In this document: positions 1-8,247 of the stretch, piece by piece | How the letters are laid out: the number at the start of each line of letters is the position of its first letter | Position numbering within the stretch: position 1 is the first letter of the stretch | From: an uncultured Porphyromonas sp. | GTDB taxonomy: Bacteria; Bacteroidota; Bacteroidia; Bacteroidales; Porphyromonadaceae | DNA: 64,000 nt | Direction: 5' to 3' | NCBI RefSeq assembly: GCF_938046015.1 | Contig: NZ_CALIXW010000046.1 | Span: 62,001-126,000, forward strand | Position numbers and translations under genes: made by a program | Notes under the pieces: model-generated | Database searches by the model: none | Told to the model about the DNA's origin: nothing | Seen by the model: only the letters and a program-made list of their open reading frames with translations

Positions 1-19
1 TCTAAAGCAAAAGACAAAG

Positions 20-1450
20 ATGAAGCAGCTCAAGTCGCTCCGCTGGGGGCTCGGCGCCCTCGTGGCCCTGCCCCTCCTGGCGGCCTGCTCCGATAGCCTC
101 TCCAACATCGGGGAGAGTGTACAGCCTGGTCAGGATAAGGTCACGGGGCAGATCACCTACGTGCAGTTTGCTGCCTCCACCGTGGCCTCGCCCGAGGTCA
201 ATAGTTCCTCGCAGGAGGCGCTCCTAGGCGAACTCGTAGACGCACAGTATGGTACCGTGCGCGGCGAGTACATCACCCAGGTGCGTACGGCTGCGGGATT
301 CAAGATCGACTCGCTACCCGCTGGGGGCGGCATTGACTCGGTGAGCCTGCGCCTCTTCTACCAGCAGCGTGCTGGTAACGCCCTTGCCCCGATCAATATC
401 GAGGTCTACGAGGTCGCTAAGGGCTTCACGGGCAGCAGCGTCTCGGTCAAGGACCTAGAGAACTACCGCAAGACGGCTCAGCTGCTTACCTCCAAGACCA
501 TAGTCCCAGGGCGTGACGCCATCAAGCTCAAGGACGGGACGGACTCGGCCTTCTACATCAACATCCCGCTACGCAATGCCTCGGGCGTCTACTCCGACCT
601 CGGGCAGCGTATCCTCAATCTCTCGCGCTCCAATCCCGAGTACTTCCTCACGCAGGAGAGCTTCGGGAAGAACGTCCTCGGAGGTCTCCTGGTGACGCCT
701 GCTACGGGGAGTGGCTACCTGCTGGAGATCGCTCAGACCGAGCTCATCCTGCACTACCACCACCCTGCACGCCTCAAGCCCGACAGCATCGTCAAGGCCC
801 AGCAGCCTATGGTCAGCACGCTGCTGACGCCGCGCCTCAATGGCATATCCGCCACCGACCTCAGTGCCCTCACCGCTCCCAGCAGCGACTATACCTATAT
901 TAAGGGCCCCGCTGGGGTGACCACCGAGCTGACGCTCTCGGCTGCTGACCTGCAGCGTCTGGCGCGCAAGGCTCCAGCACCTGCCTCGGGGATGACGGCT
1001 CGCGACTTCTTCGGCCGCGTGTGGATGCTGGCCGATGCTCCGCTGTCGCTGCGTGTGGACAATCCCGCTCAGCTGACGCTCAACCCCTCGTCCTTCATGG
1101 TGCTACTGGAGTCAGACTCGGTGCGTAGCTTCTTCGGCTCTGCTACGCCCTCCGTGCGTGCGGGCTACTCCTATATCTCGGATCGCTACCAGGTGCAGCG
1201 CCCCGTGTACAACTTCCGCAATGTCGCCCAGCTGATCATGCGGCACCTGGCGGCACATGCCAAGTACACCACGGACGGCTGGACGGTCACTGAGCCGCTC
1301 AAGGTGCAGATCTACCCCGTGAGCTACAATACGAGTCAGGGCGTGACGCTGACGCTGCAGCCCAATCTCTTCCCCAACTTCGTACGCCTCTCCAAGAAAC
1401 CCGAGACGCTACGCGTCGGCTTCGTCTCCTCGCTCATCCAGCAGCAGTAG
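20..1450 (+). CDS. DUF4270-type lipoprotein
   Basis: A 476-residue exported lipoprotein. The N-terminus is a classic type II signal peptide: two lysines, a Leu/Ala-rich core and the lipobox LAAC at residues 20-23, followed by SDSL. The early part reads as a DUF4270 protein: a short phrase like LLGELVDAQYGTVRGEYITQ around residues 68-87, where this family has its LG-x-D-x-YG signature, then beta-rich sequence to the end. DUF4270 proteins are Bacteroidota cell-envelope proteins of unknown function. No Por-type C-terminal sorting domain is visible. The ATG at base 20 immediately precedes the signal peptide. The gene is followed by a strong hairpin and appears to end its transcription unit; anything upstream is outside the window. 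The family call is by eye. Confidence 0.8.
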   Translation: MKQLKSLRWGLGALVALPLLAACSDSLSNIGESVQPGQDKVTGQITYVQFAASTVASPEVNSSSQEALLGELVDAQYGTVRGEYITQVRTAAGFKIDSLPAGGGIDSVSLRLFYQQRAGNALAPINIEVYEVAKGFTGSSVSVKDLENYRKTAQLLTSKTIVPGRDAIKLKDGTDSAFYINIPLRNASGVYSDLGQRILNLSRSNPEYFLTQESFGKNVLGGLLVTPATGSGYLLEIAQTELILHYHHPARLKPDSIVKAQQPMVSTLLTPRLNGISATDLSALTAPSSDYTYIKGPAGVTTELTLSAADLQRLARKAPAPASGMTARDFFGRVWMLADAPLSLRVDNPAQLTLNPSSFMVLLESDSVRSFFGSATPSVRAGYSYISDRYQVQRPVYNFRNVAQLIMRHLAAHAKYTTDGWTVTEPLKVQIYPVSYNTSQGVTLTLQPNLFPNFVRLSKKPETLRVGFVSSLIQQQ

Positions 1451-1460
1451 ACCTTTAGTC

Positions 1461-1511
1461 AGGCAGGCAATAGACCCCGATGCACGAGCGCATCAGGTCT
1501 ATTGCCTGCCT
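1461..1511 (+). terminator. hairpin terminator after the DUF4270 gene
   Basis: A perfect 16-bp stem (arms 1461-1476 and 1496-1511) lies 10 bases after the stop codon; the loop holds a further short GATGC/GCATC stem. There is no T-tract, as for several hairpins in this window, so termination is inferred from strength and position. Confidence 0.7.
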
Positions 1512-1547
1512 CGCTTATAAGACCACCATACACTAGCACTACTACCT

Positions 1548-2819
1548 ATGCAGACCTCACACATCAAGCTCCGCCTGACGGTGATGAACTTCCTCCAGTT
1601 CGCCGTCTGGGGTGCCTACCTGACCTCCATGGGGCGCTACCTCGCCTCGGCAGGCTTCGCCGAGCATATCGGCTCCTTCTATGCCATGCAGGGGATCGTC
1701 TCGCTCTTCATGCCCGCCCTGATGGGGATCGTGGCCGACCGCTGGGTGCCCGCCCAGCGCCTGCTCGGGATCTGCCATCTGCTGGCAGGGGGCTTGATGT
1801 TTGGCCTTTACTTCTATACGCAGAGCAGCAGCACGCTGGACTACGGCACGCTCTTTGCCCTCTACACGCTGAGTGTCGCCTTCTACATGCCCACGCTGGC
1901 GCTGAGCAATTCGGTAGCCTATACCTCGCTGGAGCAGGCGGGCATGGATCTGGTGAAGAGCTTCCCGCCGATACGCGTCTTCGGTACGGTGGGCTTCATC
2001 TGTACGATGATCTCGGTGAGCCTGCTCGGGGTCGAGTCCACGAGCGGGCAGTTCGCAGTCTCTGCGACGATCGGGCTGATTCAGGCGCTCTACTCGTGGA
2101 CGCTGCCACACTGCCCGACGGCTCCCAAGGGGGAGAGCAAGGGCCTGGTGGAGGCGCTCGGGCTGCGTGCCTTCGTCCTCTTCCGCCAGCGCAAGATGGC
2201 GCTCTTCTTCGTCTTCTCCATGCTCCTGGGGGTAAGCCTGCAGATCACCAATGGCTTTGCTAACCCCTTCATCAACACCTTCGGCGAGATCCCTGCCTAT
2301 GCGGAGACCTTCGGGGTGAAGTATGCCAACATCCTCATCTCCCTGAGTCAGCTCTCCGAGACGCTCTGCATCCTCCTTATCCCCTTTGCGCTGCGTCGCT
2401 TCGGGATCAAGAACGTGATGCTCATCGCGATGGTGGCCTGGGTACTGCGCTTCGGTCTCCTGGGGCTTGGGGACCCTGGCTCGGGCGTATGGCTCTTCCT
2501 GCTGAGCATGATCGTCTATGGGGTGGCCTTTGACTTCTTCAACGTCTCGGGCTCGCTCTTCGTGGATAAGGAGACCGACCCCTCGATCCGCTCCAGCGCG
2601 CAGGGGCTCTTCATGATCATGACCAATGGGATCGGCGCTACGCTGGGCTCCCTCGGGGCGCAGGCCGTGGTCAATCACTATGTCTATAGCGAGCACGACG
2701 CGCATGCGATGCTCGCTGGCTGGAGTGTCAGCTGGTATATCTTCGCAGCCTACGCGGCTGTGGTGGCGCTGCTCTTCGCCCTGCTCTTCCGCTACAAGGG
2801 GGATGTGGCGGAGGCTTAG
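1548..2819 (+). CDS. Nucleoside:H+ symporter family permease (NupG/XapB-like MFS)
   Basis: A 423-residue integral membrane protein with about 12 hydrophobic segments, the usual length for the NHS branch of the major facilitator superfamily. The start resembles NupG: LKLRLTVMNFLQF-type opening (here IKLRLTVMNFLQFAVWGAYL), then FMPALMGIVADRWV at residues 55-68, the conserved loop after the second or third helix, and FYMPTLALSNSVAYTSL in the region where NupG has AYMPTLGLINTISYYRL. The expected role is proton-driven uptake of nucleosides across the inner membrane. It lies 39 bases before a glycosyltransferase gene, so the two may be co-transcribed, although no shared function is evident. The family call is good; the substrate is inferred from the family only. 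Confidence 0.85.
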   Translation: MQTSHIKLRLTVMNFLQFAVWGAYLTSMGRYLASAGFAEHIGSFYAMQGIVSLFMPALMGIVADRWVPAQRLLGICHLLAGGLMFGLYFYTQSSSTLDYGTLFALYTLSVAFYMPTLALSNSVAYTSLEQAGMDLVKSFPPIRVFGTVGFICTMISVSLLGVESTSGQFAVSATIGLIQALYSWTLPHCPTAPKGESKGLVEALGLRAFVLFRQRKMALFFVFSMLLGVSLQITNGFANPFINTFGEIPAYAETFGVKYANILISLSQLSETLCILLIPFALRRFGIKNVMLIAMVAWVLRFGLLGLGDPGSGVWLFLLSMIVYGVAFDFFNVSGSLFVDKETDPSIRSSAQGLFMIMTNGIGATLGSLGAQAVVNHYVYSEHDAHAMLAGWSVSWYIFAAYAAVVALLFALLFRYKGDVAEA

Positions 2820-2858
2820 GCCACTCGTCCTCACGCCGCTCTCAAGACCTGCGCAGCG

Positions 2859-4001
2859 ATGAACATAGCCTTCGATGCTAAGCGCATCACCAACAACGCT
2901 ACGGGCCTCGGCAACTACAGCCGCTTCGTCCTCGAGGCGCTCACGGAGTATAGGCCAGAGAACCGCTATCTACTCTACTCGCCCTCCATCGGACGCCCCG
3001 AGCTCTATCGGGAGCTGCTCGAGCACCGCTCCGTGCAGCTGCATACGCCGCACCGAGCGCTGGCCTTCCTCGGCGGGAGCCTTTGGCGGAACTACTCCAT
3101 CCCTCGGCTGGTGCGTGAGGCTAAGGTCGATCTCTTCCACGGGCTCTCCAATGAGCTGCCGCTCGGGCTGTACCGCGCCCAGCGTGTCGGGACGGTGGTG
3201 ACGATCCACGACCTGGCCTTCATCCGCTATCCGCAGTACTACAAGCCCATCGACCGCCTGCTCTACCGCCGTAAGTATGGGGCCTCGGCACGTGCCGCCG
3301 ACCACGTCATCACGGTGAGCGAACAGACGCGCCGCGACGTGATCGGCATCTTCGGCGTGGAGGAGGAGCGTGTGACGACGGTCTACCAAGGCTGCTCCGA
3401 GCGCTTCGCCCAGATCCAGCCCGAGGAAGTCGCTGCTGCCCGCCAAGCACTTCGCCTGCCGCAGCGCTATATGCTCTTCGTCGGGAGCATCGAGGAGCGG
3501 AAGAACCTCCTGCTGGCTGTCGAGGCGCTGGCGCAGCTACAGGACAAGGAGCTTCACCTCGTCGCCGTAGGCCGCCGCACGCCCTACGTCCAGCAGGTGC
3601 TGGATCGTGCGCGTCGCCTCGGGGTGACGTCGCGCCTACATCTGCTGCATCAGGTGGGGGCGACCTATCTGCCTGGGATCTATGGTGGGGCGGAGGTCTT
3701 CGTCTATCCCTCGCGCTTCGAGGGCTTCGGCATACCGATCATCGAGGCGCTCAATGCGGGCGTCCCCGTCATCGGCGCCACGGGCTCCTGCCTCGAGGAG
3801 GCTGGTGGGCCGACGAGCCTCTATACCGATCCCGACAATGCCGATATGCTCGCCTCGCTCATTGACCGAGTGCTGATCGATATCTCCCTGCGCCGCCTCA
3901 TGATCGATGAGGGCCGCAGCTACGTAGAGCGCTTCACGCCCAAGCGCATCGCCCGTGACCTCTCCCAGGTCTACGAGCAAGTGATGCTGACCTACGAGTA
4001 A
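2859..4001 (+). CDS. Family 4 glycosyltransferase
   Basis: A 380-residue cytoplasmic glycosyltransferase with the GT-B layout. The N-terminal half opens with MNIAFDAKRI and a Gly-rich NATGLGNYSRF loop at residues 13-23. The C-terminal nucleotide-sugar domain starts near residue 200 (YMLFVGSIEERKNL) and has the retaining GT4 signature SRFEGFGIPIIEALNAG at about residues 284-300, which includes the E-x7-E motif. Proteins of this type add mannose or other hexoses to lipopolysaccharide or capsule. The gene follows the nucleoside permease closely and precedes an acyltransferase by 110 bases, which fits an envelope-glycan role, but the acceptor cannot be told from sequence. Confidence 0.88.
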   Translation: MNIAFDAKRITNNATGLGNYSRFVLEALTEYRPENRYLLYSPSIGRPELYRELLEHRSVQLHTPHRALAFLGGSLWRNYSIPRLVREAKVDLFHGLSNELPLGLYRAQRVGTVVTIHDLAFIRYPQYYKPIDRLLYRRKYGASARAADHVITVSEQTRRDVIGIFGVEEERVTTVYQGCSERFAQIQPEEVAAARQALRLPQRYMLFVGSIEERKNLLLAVEALAQLQDKELHLVAVGRRTPYVQQVLDRARRLGVTSRLHLLHQVGATYLPGIYGGAEVFVYPSRFEGFGIPIIEALNAGVPVIGATGSCLEEAGGPTSLYTDPDNADMLASLIDRVLIDISLRRLMIDEGRSYVERFTPKRIARDLSQVYEQVMLTYE

Positions 4002-4111
4002 GTCGCCGCCTTGGCTCTGATGTGTCTCCCCTTTGATCGCTCTCCTGATAGGGGGACAGGCTTCGCATCTTATTTTGATCCCAACCATAGGCCCTCTTCC
4101 GTAAATCCCTT

Positions 4112-5185
4112 ATGCAAGTAACCCCATTGTCCGAGAGACTCTCCCAGCTCGTCAGCGCCGCACGCTTCCCCTTGATGATTCTCGTGGTGCTGATTCATGT
4201 GCCCCTGCCAGAGCATGCTATACCCGCGCTACCCCTGGGCCTCCCGCTATCCGCTTCTGCCTGGTACTTCTATGTCTCGAGGATTATTTCGTTTGGTATA
4301 GGGGCTATGGCTGTGCCGATGTTCTTCCTCTTCTCGGGCTACTACATGTTCTTCAAGCCGAAGGCCTGGAATGATGCTAGCGTCTACCTAGGGGAGATGA
4401 AGAAGCGCTTTAAGGTACTGGTCATCCCTTACTTCATTTGGTGTAGCCTCGCCTTGCTCTCGCATCTGCTGCTTGAGACTCTAGGCTCTGGAGGAGTGCA
4501 GGGCCTGTCTCTAGATCCGCAGCGCTTGCTGCACTCCTATCTCTTTGAGCCAGCGAACTTCCCCCTATGGTACCTGCGAGACTTGATCTTCTTGTGCTCC
4601 TTGGCTCCCTTGGTATACTGGATCGCTCGTCGTGCTCCTTGGCTGGTCCTGCTCATCTACTGCGTTTACCTTTGGCACGGAGCCAATGTGTCTACGTGGT
4701 GGAACTTCACGGGAGCCGTCTACTTCACCCTTGGGGCTGTCTTTGGCCTGCGTAGGGCGGACTTTGTCGCCCTAGCGGTACGGCTGGGCTGGATCCCCGT
4801 TGGCCTATTCGTCCTCATGAGCTCCGTCTTGCCCTTCCTCCCGATGAATGGGACCTACACCTTGGTGCAAGGCCTCTATATTCCGCTGGCGAGTGTGACC
4901 TTCCTGCGCCTAGGCTACCTGCTGTATGAGCGTCGGAGCCCCCTGCTACACTGGGCTCAGAAGCTGGAGCACTATGTCTTCTTCATCTACGTCGCCCATG
5001 AGGTCTTGATCTTGAGCTTCGTACGCGGCTTCCTCTTCAAGCGCGGCTGGCTGGAGACCCTCCCAGGCTACTTCCTCTGCGGCTTCGTCGTGCTGGGGAT
5101 CTGCATCCTGCTCTACGAAGTCCTCGTGCGGCTGGCGCAGCCCCTCCTGTCCTGGTCGCTCGGGGGACGTGTGAGTCGCAGTTGA
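4112..5185 (+). CDS. Acyltransferase family 3 membrane protein
   Basis: A 357-residue multi-spanning protein with about ten hydrophobic stretches. The opening SAARFPLMILVVLIHVPLP (residues 11-29) matches the first helix of acyltransferase family 3, which carries the conserved His (here IHV) used for O-acetyl transfer; the FLFSGYYMFFKPK segment near residue 72 is the next conserved block. Members O-acylate surface polysaccharides, lipids or peptides in the inner membrane. The neighbouring glycosyltransferase suggests a glycan substrate, but this is inference. The gene ends at a strong bidirectional hairpin shared with the convergent gene on the other strand. Confidence 0.85.
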   Translation: MQVTPLSERLSQLVSAARFPLMILVVLIHVPLPEHAIPALPLGLPLSASAWYFYVSRIISFGIGAMAVPMFFLFSGYYMFFKPKAWNDASVYLGEMKKRFKVLVIPYFIWCSLALLSHLLLETLGSGGVQGLSLDPQRLLHSYLFEPANFPLWYLRDLIFLCSLAPLVYWIARRAPWLVLLIYCVYLWHGANVSTWWNFTGAVYFTLGAVFGLRRADFVALAVRLGWIPVGLFVLMSSVLPFLPMNGTYTLVQGLYIPLASVTFLRLGYLLYERRSPLLHWAQKLEHYVFFIYVAHEVLILSFVRGFLFKRGWLETLPGYFLCGFVVLGICILLYEVLVRLAQPLLSWSLGGRVSRS

Positions 5186-5267
5186 TAGTACCCAGCGGCG
5201 GAGGGGGGCGGAGCGGCAATAGGCTGGTGGCAGCTCGCGAGCCAGCGCTACGCGCAGTACGAAATAG

Positions 5268-5313
5268 CAAGAGCGGCACGCTAGGACCAGGAGGTCCAGG
5301 CGTGCCGCTCTTG
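5268..5313. terminator. Bidirectional hairpin between convergent genes
   Basis: A perfect 14-bp stem (5268-5281 with 5300-5313); the loop contains a second GGACC/GGTCC stem. On the plus strand it is followed by TTTGT. It separates the acyltransferase gene (plus) from the thioredoxin-like gene (minus). Confidence 0.8.
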
Positions 5314-5344
5314 TTTGTGCCTGTGGGGAGGCTTTAATTAGGGT

Positions 5345-5851
5345 TTACTTGATGTACTTGGTGAGCTCCTGTGGTGTCGGGTCTACGGCGCGTACCACAC
5401 CCTGTGCATCGACAAGGTAGGTATGCAGACCCTGCTGTAGCCCGAGTGAGCTGATGAGCTCACTGCGCTGGCCCTCGGGGGCGCAGCTCTGGGCTAGGAC
5501 ATCCACTTGGTCTAAGGCGATCGTACGATGGTACACAGCGCTGTCGGTGTCGAGCGAGAGTGCTCGGTAGCTGATCTGTGTACTGGGTCGGGCACTGAAG
5601 TACTGGTCCCAGACTACGTTCTCTGCACGGCTCTCGGCGTCATAGGCGGCCCAGAGGTGGAGGAGGGTGTAGTGCTGGCGGGGTGCTTCGGTGAGGGACC
5701 TACGTCCGCCCACGTCCAGAGACTTCATTTTCGGCAGCACATCACCCACGGTGAGTCCATCGGCGGAGGCACGGTGGGGCGTACTCGCTGCACTCACCAG
5801 CAGGGTCAGGCAGCAGGCACATGCGCCGAAAAGAATTCCTTTCAACGTCAT
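5345..5851 (-). CDS. Exported thioredoxin-fold protein lacking the CxxC motif
   Basis: A 168-residue protein with an N-terminal signal segment (LFGACACCLTLLVSAAS) and a TlpA/thioredoxin-like body. In the place of the usual WCxxC active site it reads WAAYDAES (residues 67-74), so the redox cysteines are missing; the only cysteine in the mature part is in AQSCAPEG. It is therefore unlikely to be a disulfide reductase and may be a structural or binding version of the fold. The open frame extends upstream to 6013, but that would start inside the promoter, so the ATG at 5851 in front of the signal peptide was chosen; this leaves a leader of about 150 bases. It is divergent from the RclA-like gene. 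Confidence 0.7.
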   Translation of the reverse strand: MTLKGILFGACACCLTLLVSAASTPHRASADGLTVGDVLPKMKSLDVGGRRSLTEAPRQHYTLLHLWAAYDAESRAENVVWDQYFSARPSTQISYRALSLDTDSAVYHRTIALDQVDVLAQSCAPEGQRSELISSLGLQQGLHTYLVDAQGVVRAVDPTPQELTKYIK

Positions 5852-6010
5852 AAAAGAGTGTTTGGATTCAACATACCTACGCCAGGATTCGGCATCGTCG
5901 GGCTCGCTCGCGCTGTGCCTCGAGGTCAGCCTAGGCTCGGCATAGGCTCCCGGCTTTCGGGGCTGTAGGTACGACCTTCGAGAGCCGCTTGCTCTACCTG
6001 GTCGGACGTA

Positions 6011-6018
6011 CAAAGATA
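6011..6018 (-). promoter_or_regulatory. -7 box for the thioredoxin-like gene
   Basis: On the minus strand this reads TATCTTTG, a match to the Bacteroidota -7 consensus TAnnTTTG. It lies about 160 bases upstream of the chosen start and back to back with the rclA promoter. Confidence 0.6.
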
Positions 6019-6106
6019 CGCAATTCTCCCTACAGCGCCTTCCTAGGGCTGCGAAGTTCTAGCTAGGCCGCGGCTCGAGGCGGAACCAAGAAGCGGCTAA
6101 AGCACG

Positions 6107-6114
6107 TACCTTTG
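6107..6114 (+). promoter_or_regulatory. -7 box for the RclA-like gene
   Basis: TACCTTTG, matching TAnnTTTG, 25 bases before the ATG at 6139. It overlaps the possible TTG start at 6112, which argues for the downstream ATG as the real start. Confidence 0.7.
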
Positions 6115-6138
6115 TACGCACATTCATCACGATACATT

Positions 6139-7476
6139 ATGGAACAGATCCAAGTCACCAACCTCATCATAGGCTTCGGCAAGGCGGGTAAGACCCTTGC
6201 CGCAGACCTAGCTCGTGCGGGCGAGTCCGTGCTTCTCGTCGAACGTGATGCCGCTATGTACGGCGGCACCTGCATCAATGTCGGCTGCATTCCCTCCAAG
6301 ACGCTCCTGGTCGAGGGCGAGCTCAGTGCCCGCCTCGAGGATAAGGACGCAGCCTACCACGACGCTATGGCGCGCAAAACGAAGCTCATCACCGCGCTAC
6401 GTGCGGCTAACTACGACAAGCTCGCCAGTATCCCCGGCCTCCGTGTGCTCACGGCTGAGGCCTACTTCGTCGGGCCGCACCGCCTACGTCTCGAGGGGGC
6501 CGAAGGGCACTATGAGGTCACGGCCGCACGCATCTTCATCAACACGGGCACGCGCAGCCGCCGTCTCGAGCTCCCTGGGGCTGCGGACGCGCGTATCTAC
6601 GATAGCCGCGCGCTGCTGAGCCTCGCGGAGCGTCCCGAGCGCCTCGTCATCGTGGGCGCAGGCTATATCGCCCTCGAGTTCGCCTGCATGTACCAGGCCT
6701 TCGGCACGGCGGTGACTCTGCTGGAGCAGGGCGATCGCTTCCTCGCGCGTGAGGATAGAGACGTCGCCGAGGAGATGCAGCGCCTGCTGGAGGCTAAGGG
6801 CATCAAGATCGTGCTGGGGGCGGCCGTCGAGGGCTTCGAGTCGGGGGCGGAAGCCGTGACGACGCTGACGACGGCGGGACGCTTCGACAGCGAAGCCGTG
6901 CTGCTGGCCGTGGGGCGCGTACCCAATACCGAGGCCCTCGACCTCGATCGTGCGGGCATACGTACCGATGAGCGCGGCTTCATCGTGACGGACGAACAGC
7001 TGCGTGCTGGCGAGGGTGTCTGGGCGATGGGCGACGTCGCGGGGAGCCCGCAGTTCACCTACGTCTCGCTGGATGACTATCGCATCGTGCGCGACCAGCT
7101 CCTCGGGTCGGGGCAGCGCACGATACACAACCGCGGCGTCCTGCCTACCTGCGTCTTCACCACGCCGCCGCTGGCCCAGATCGGGCTGACGGAGCAGGAG
7201 GCCGAGCGCCGCGGGATCAAGTACCGCCTGCACAAGCTCCCTGCCAGCGCCATCCCTAAGGCGAAGGTCCTCACCCAGACCGATGGCCTGCTGAAGGCGC
7301 TGGTCGATCCCGAGACCGACCTCATCCTCGGGGCTACGCTGCTCTGTGCCGAGGCGCACGAGCTGGCCAACCTCATCAAGATGGCTATCGACAACGATAT
7401 CCCCGCTAGCTACCTCCGCTCGCAGATCTTCACCCACCCGACGATCGCCGAGGGGCTCAACGATCTCTTCGCTTAG
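6139..7476 (+). CDS. rclA: RclA-like flavoprotein disulfide reductase
   Basis: A 445-residue class I pyridine nucleotide-disulfide oxidoreductase. The FAD-binding Gly motif IIGFGKAGKT is at residues 10-19, the redox pair is in GGTCINVGCIPSKT (Cys45 and Cys50), a second dinucleotide fold starts near residue 172 (VIVGAGYIALEFA), and the dimerisation domain ends in FTHPTIAEGLNDLF. The whole sequence resembles E. coli RclA (reactive-chlorine resistance, copper and hypothiocyanite/hypohalous stress) more than mercuric reductase, since no N-terminal metal-binding domain or C-terminal Cys pair is present. For an oral bacterium, defence against hypothiocyanite is a plausible role, but this is inference. 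The ATG 25 bases after the -7 box was preferred over the upstream TTG. Confidence 0.85.
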   Translation: MEQIQVTNLIIGFGKAGKTLAADLARAGESVLLVERDAAMYGGTCINVGCIPSKTLLVEGELSARLEDKDAAYHDAMARKTKLITALRAANYDKLASIPGLRVLTAEAYFVGPHRLRLEGAEGHYEVTAARIFINTGTRSRRLELPGAADARIYDSRALLSLAERPERLVIVGAGYIALEFACMYQAFGTAVTLLEQGDRFLAREDRDVAEEMQRLLEAKGIKIVLGAAVEGFESGAEAVTTLTTAGRFDSEAVLLAVGRVPNTEALDLDRAGIRTDERGFIVTDEQLRAGEGVWAMGDVAGSPQFTYVSLDDYRIVRDQLLGSGQRTIHNRGVLPTCVFTTPPLAQIGLTEQEAERRGIKYRLHKLPASAIPKAKVLTQTDGLLKALVDPETDLILGATLLCAEAHELANLIKMAIDNDIPASYLRSQIFTHPTIAEGLNDLFA

Positions 7477-7526
7477 CCTCCCGAGCCACGGCGTCTCCTT
7501 GTCCTAAGGGGAGCGCCGAAGCCCTA

Positions 7527-7570
7527 ACGCAGCTCGCCCCGCCGTGTCCGCACGGTGGGGCGAGCTGCGT
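7527..7570 (+). terminator. Terminator after rclA
   Basis: A 20-bp stem with one G-T pair (arms about 7527-7546 and 7551-7570) around a 4-base loop, followed by TTGGGGG. It lies 50 bases past the stop codon. Confidence 0.8.
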
Positions 7571-7656
7571 TTGGGGGCAGAGGACGCGTGCCGTGCTTAG
7601 GGTGGGGGGAGGGTTAAGGCTAGGGGCGGCGTCCTCTGATCCTGCTGGAGCGGAGC

Positions 7657-7880
7657 GGAGGGATAAGGGGCAGCGGGAAAAGTAATATAATAATGGCGGG
7701 AATATGATATAATAATCCTTAGAAAGTAATATAATAATCCGCTGAAAGTAATATAAGAATTGGTGCAAACTTATATTACTTCTCTCGCTGCCCCTTAGCC
7801 CTCGCCTCCGCCCACCTTATCCCTCAGCTCTGTCCACCTTATCCCTCAGCCTCGGCGCACCTTGCTGTGAGGCGATCTTG
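7657..7880. repeat. AT-rich array on a 22-bp period with GC-rich end units
   Basis: Four AT-rich units of the form AGTAATATAATAAT start at 7681, 7703, 7725 and 7747, exactly 22 bases apart. An inverted copy, TTATATTACT, follows at 7771. CCTTAG or CCTTAT motifs then continue the period at 7793, 7815 and 7837, the last two within CCTTATCCCTCAG. Left of the array is GGAGGGATAAGGGG. The outer 30 bases (7661-7690 and 7771-7800) form an inverted repeat with 27 of 30 positions matching. The block stands out sharply from its GC-rich surroundings. A related array lies at 47559-47720. Confidence 0.85.
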
Positions 7881-8190
7881 GAGAGGGCGGACGAAGGCTG
7901 ATCCCACGGCCTATCCTCAGCCCCTCGCTAAGGAGCAAGCGCTTGGCATCCGCCCATTGACTCCGCCCTAAGGCAAGCAAGAGCAAAGTGCAGGCGGCTG
8001 GCTACGGCGCTACCAGCGTTTTGCGGCTTGCTCCGCAGGGCCAGCTCCCCCCGCCGACTTCGGATGCCAGCAAGGTCAGCCCATCGAGCTCGGCTGCACC
8101 TTGCCTAAGTTTCAAGGGCTTTGCCCTCGGTCCCGCGTGGCGATGCTTAGCCCTCGCGCTAAGGTAGACAGCGGCGCGAGGCATTGGGGC
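7881..8190. other. Intergenic stretch without recognised features
   Basis: About 310 bases of GC-rich sequence between the repeat array and the next promoter. No convincing gene, RNA or repeat was seen; the short reverse-strand frame here has no family resemblance. Confidence 0.5.
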
Positions 8191-8198
8191 AAAGGAAG

Positions 8199-8206
8199 TA
8201 TCTTTG
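8199..8206 (+). promoter_or_regulatory. -7 box for the gene at 8248
   Basis: TATCTTTG, a match to TAnnTTTG, 41 bases upstream of the ATG. Confidence 0.6.
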
Positions 8207-8247
8207 CCTTGGGTACAAGGGATGTACCCCACTAATAGCCCTCTAAG

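Noticed and set aside
20..1450. DUF4270 protein as a type IX secretion cargo
   Set aside because: It is a lipoprotein and its C-terminus lacks the conserved Por sorting-domain motifs.
1557..2834. 425-residue reverse-strand frame opposite the nucleoside permease
   Set aside because: The plus-strand frame matches a known transporter family; the reverse frame has no recognisable domain.
6139..7476. RclA-like gene as mercuric reductase
   Set aside because: The N-terminal metal-binding domain and C-terminal Cys pair of MerA are missing and overall resemblance is to RclA.
7667..7800. AT-rich blocks as replication origin
   Set aside because: No DnaA boxes (TTATCCACA-like words) were seen and no dnaA or dnaN gene is nearby. 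recF at the window end is not accompanied by them inside the window.
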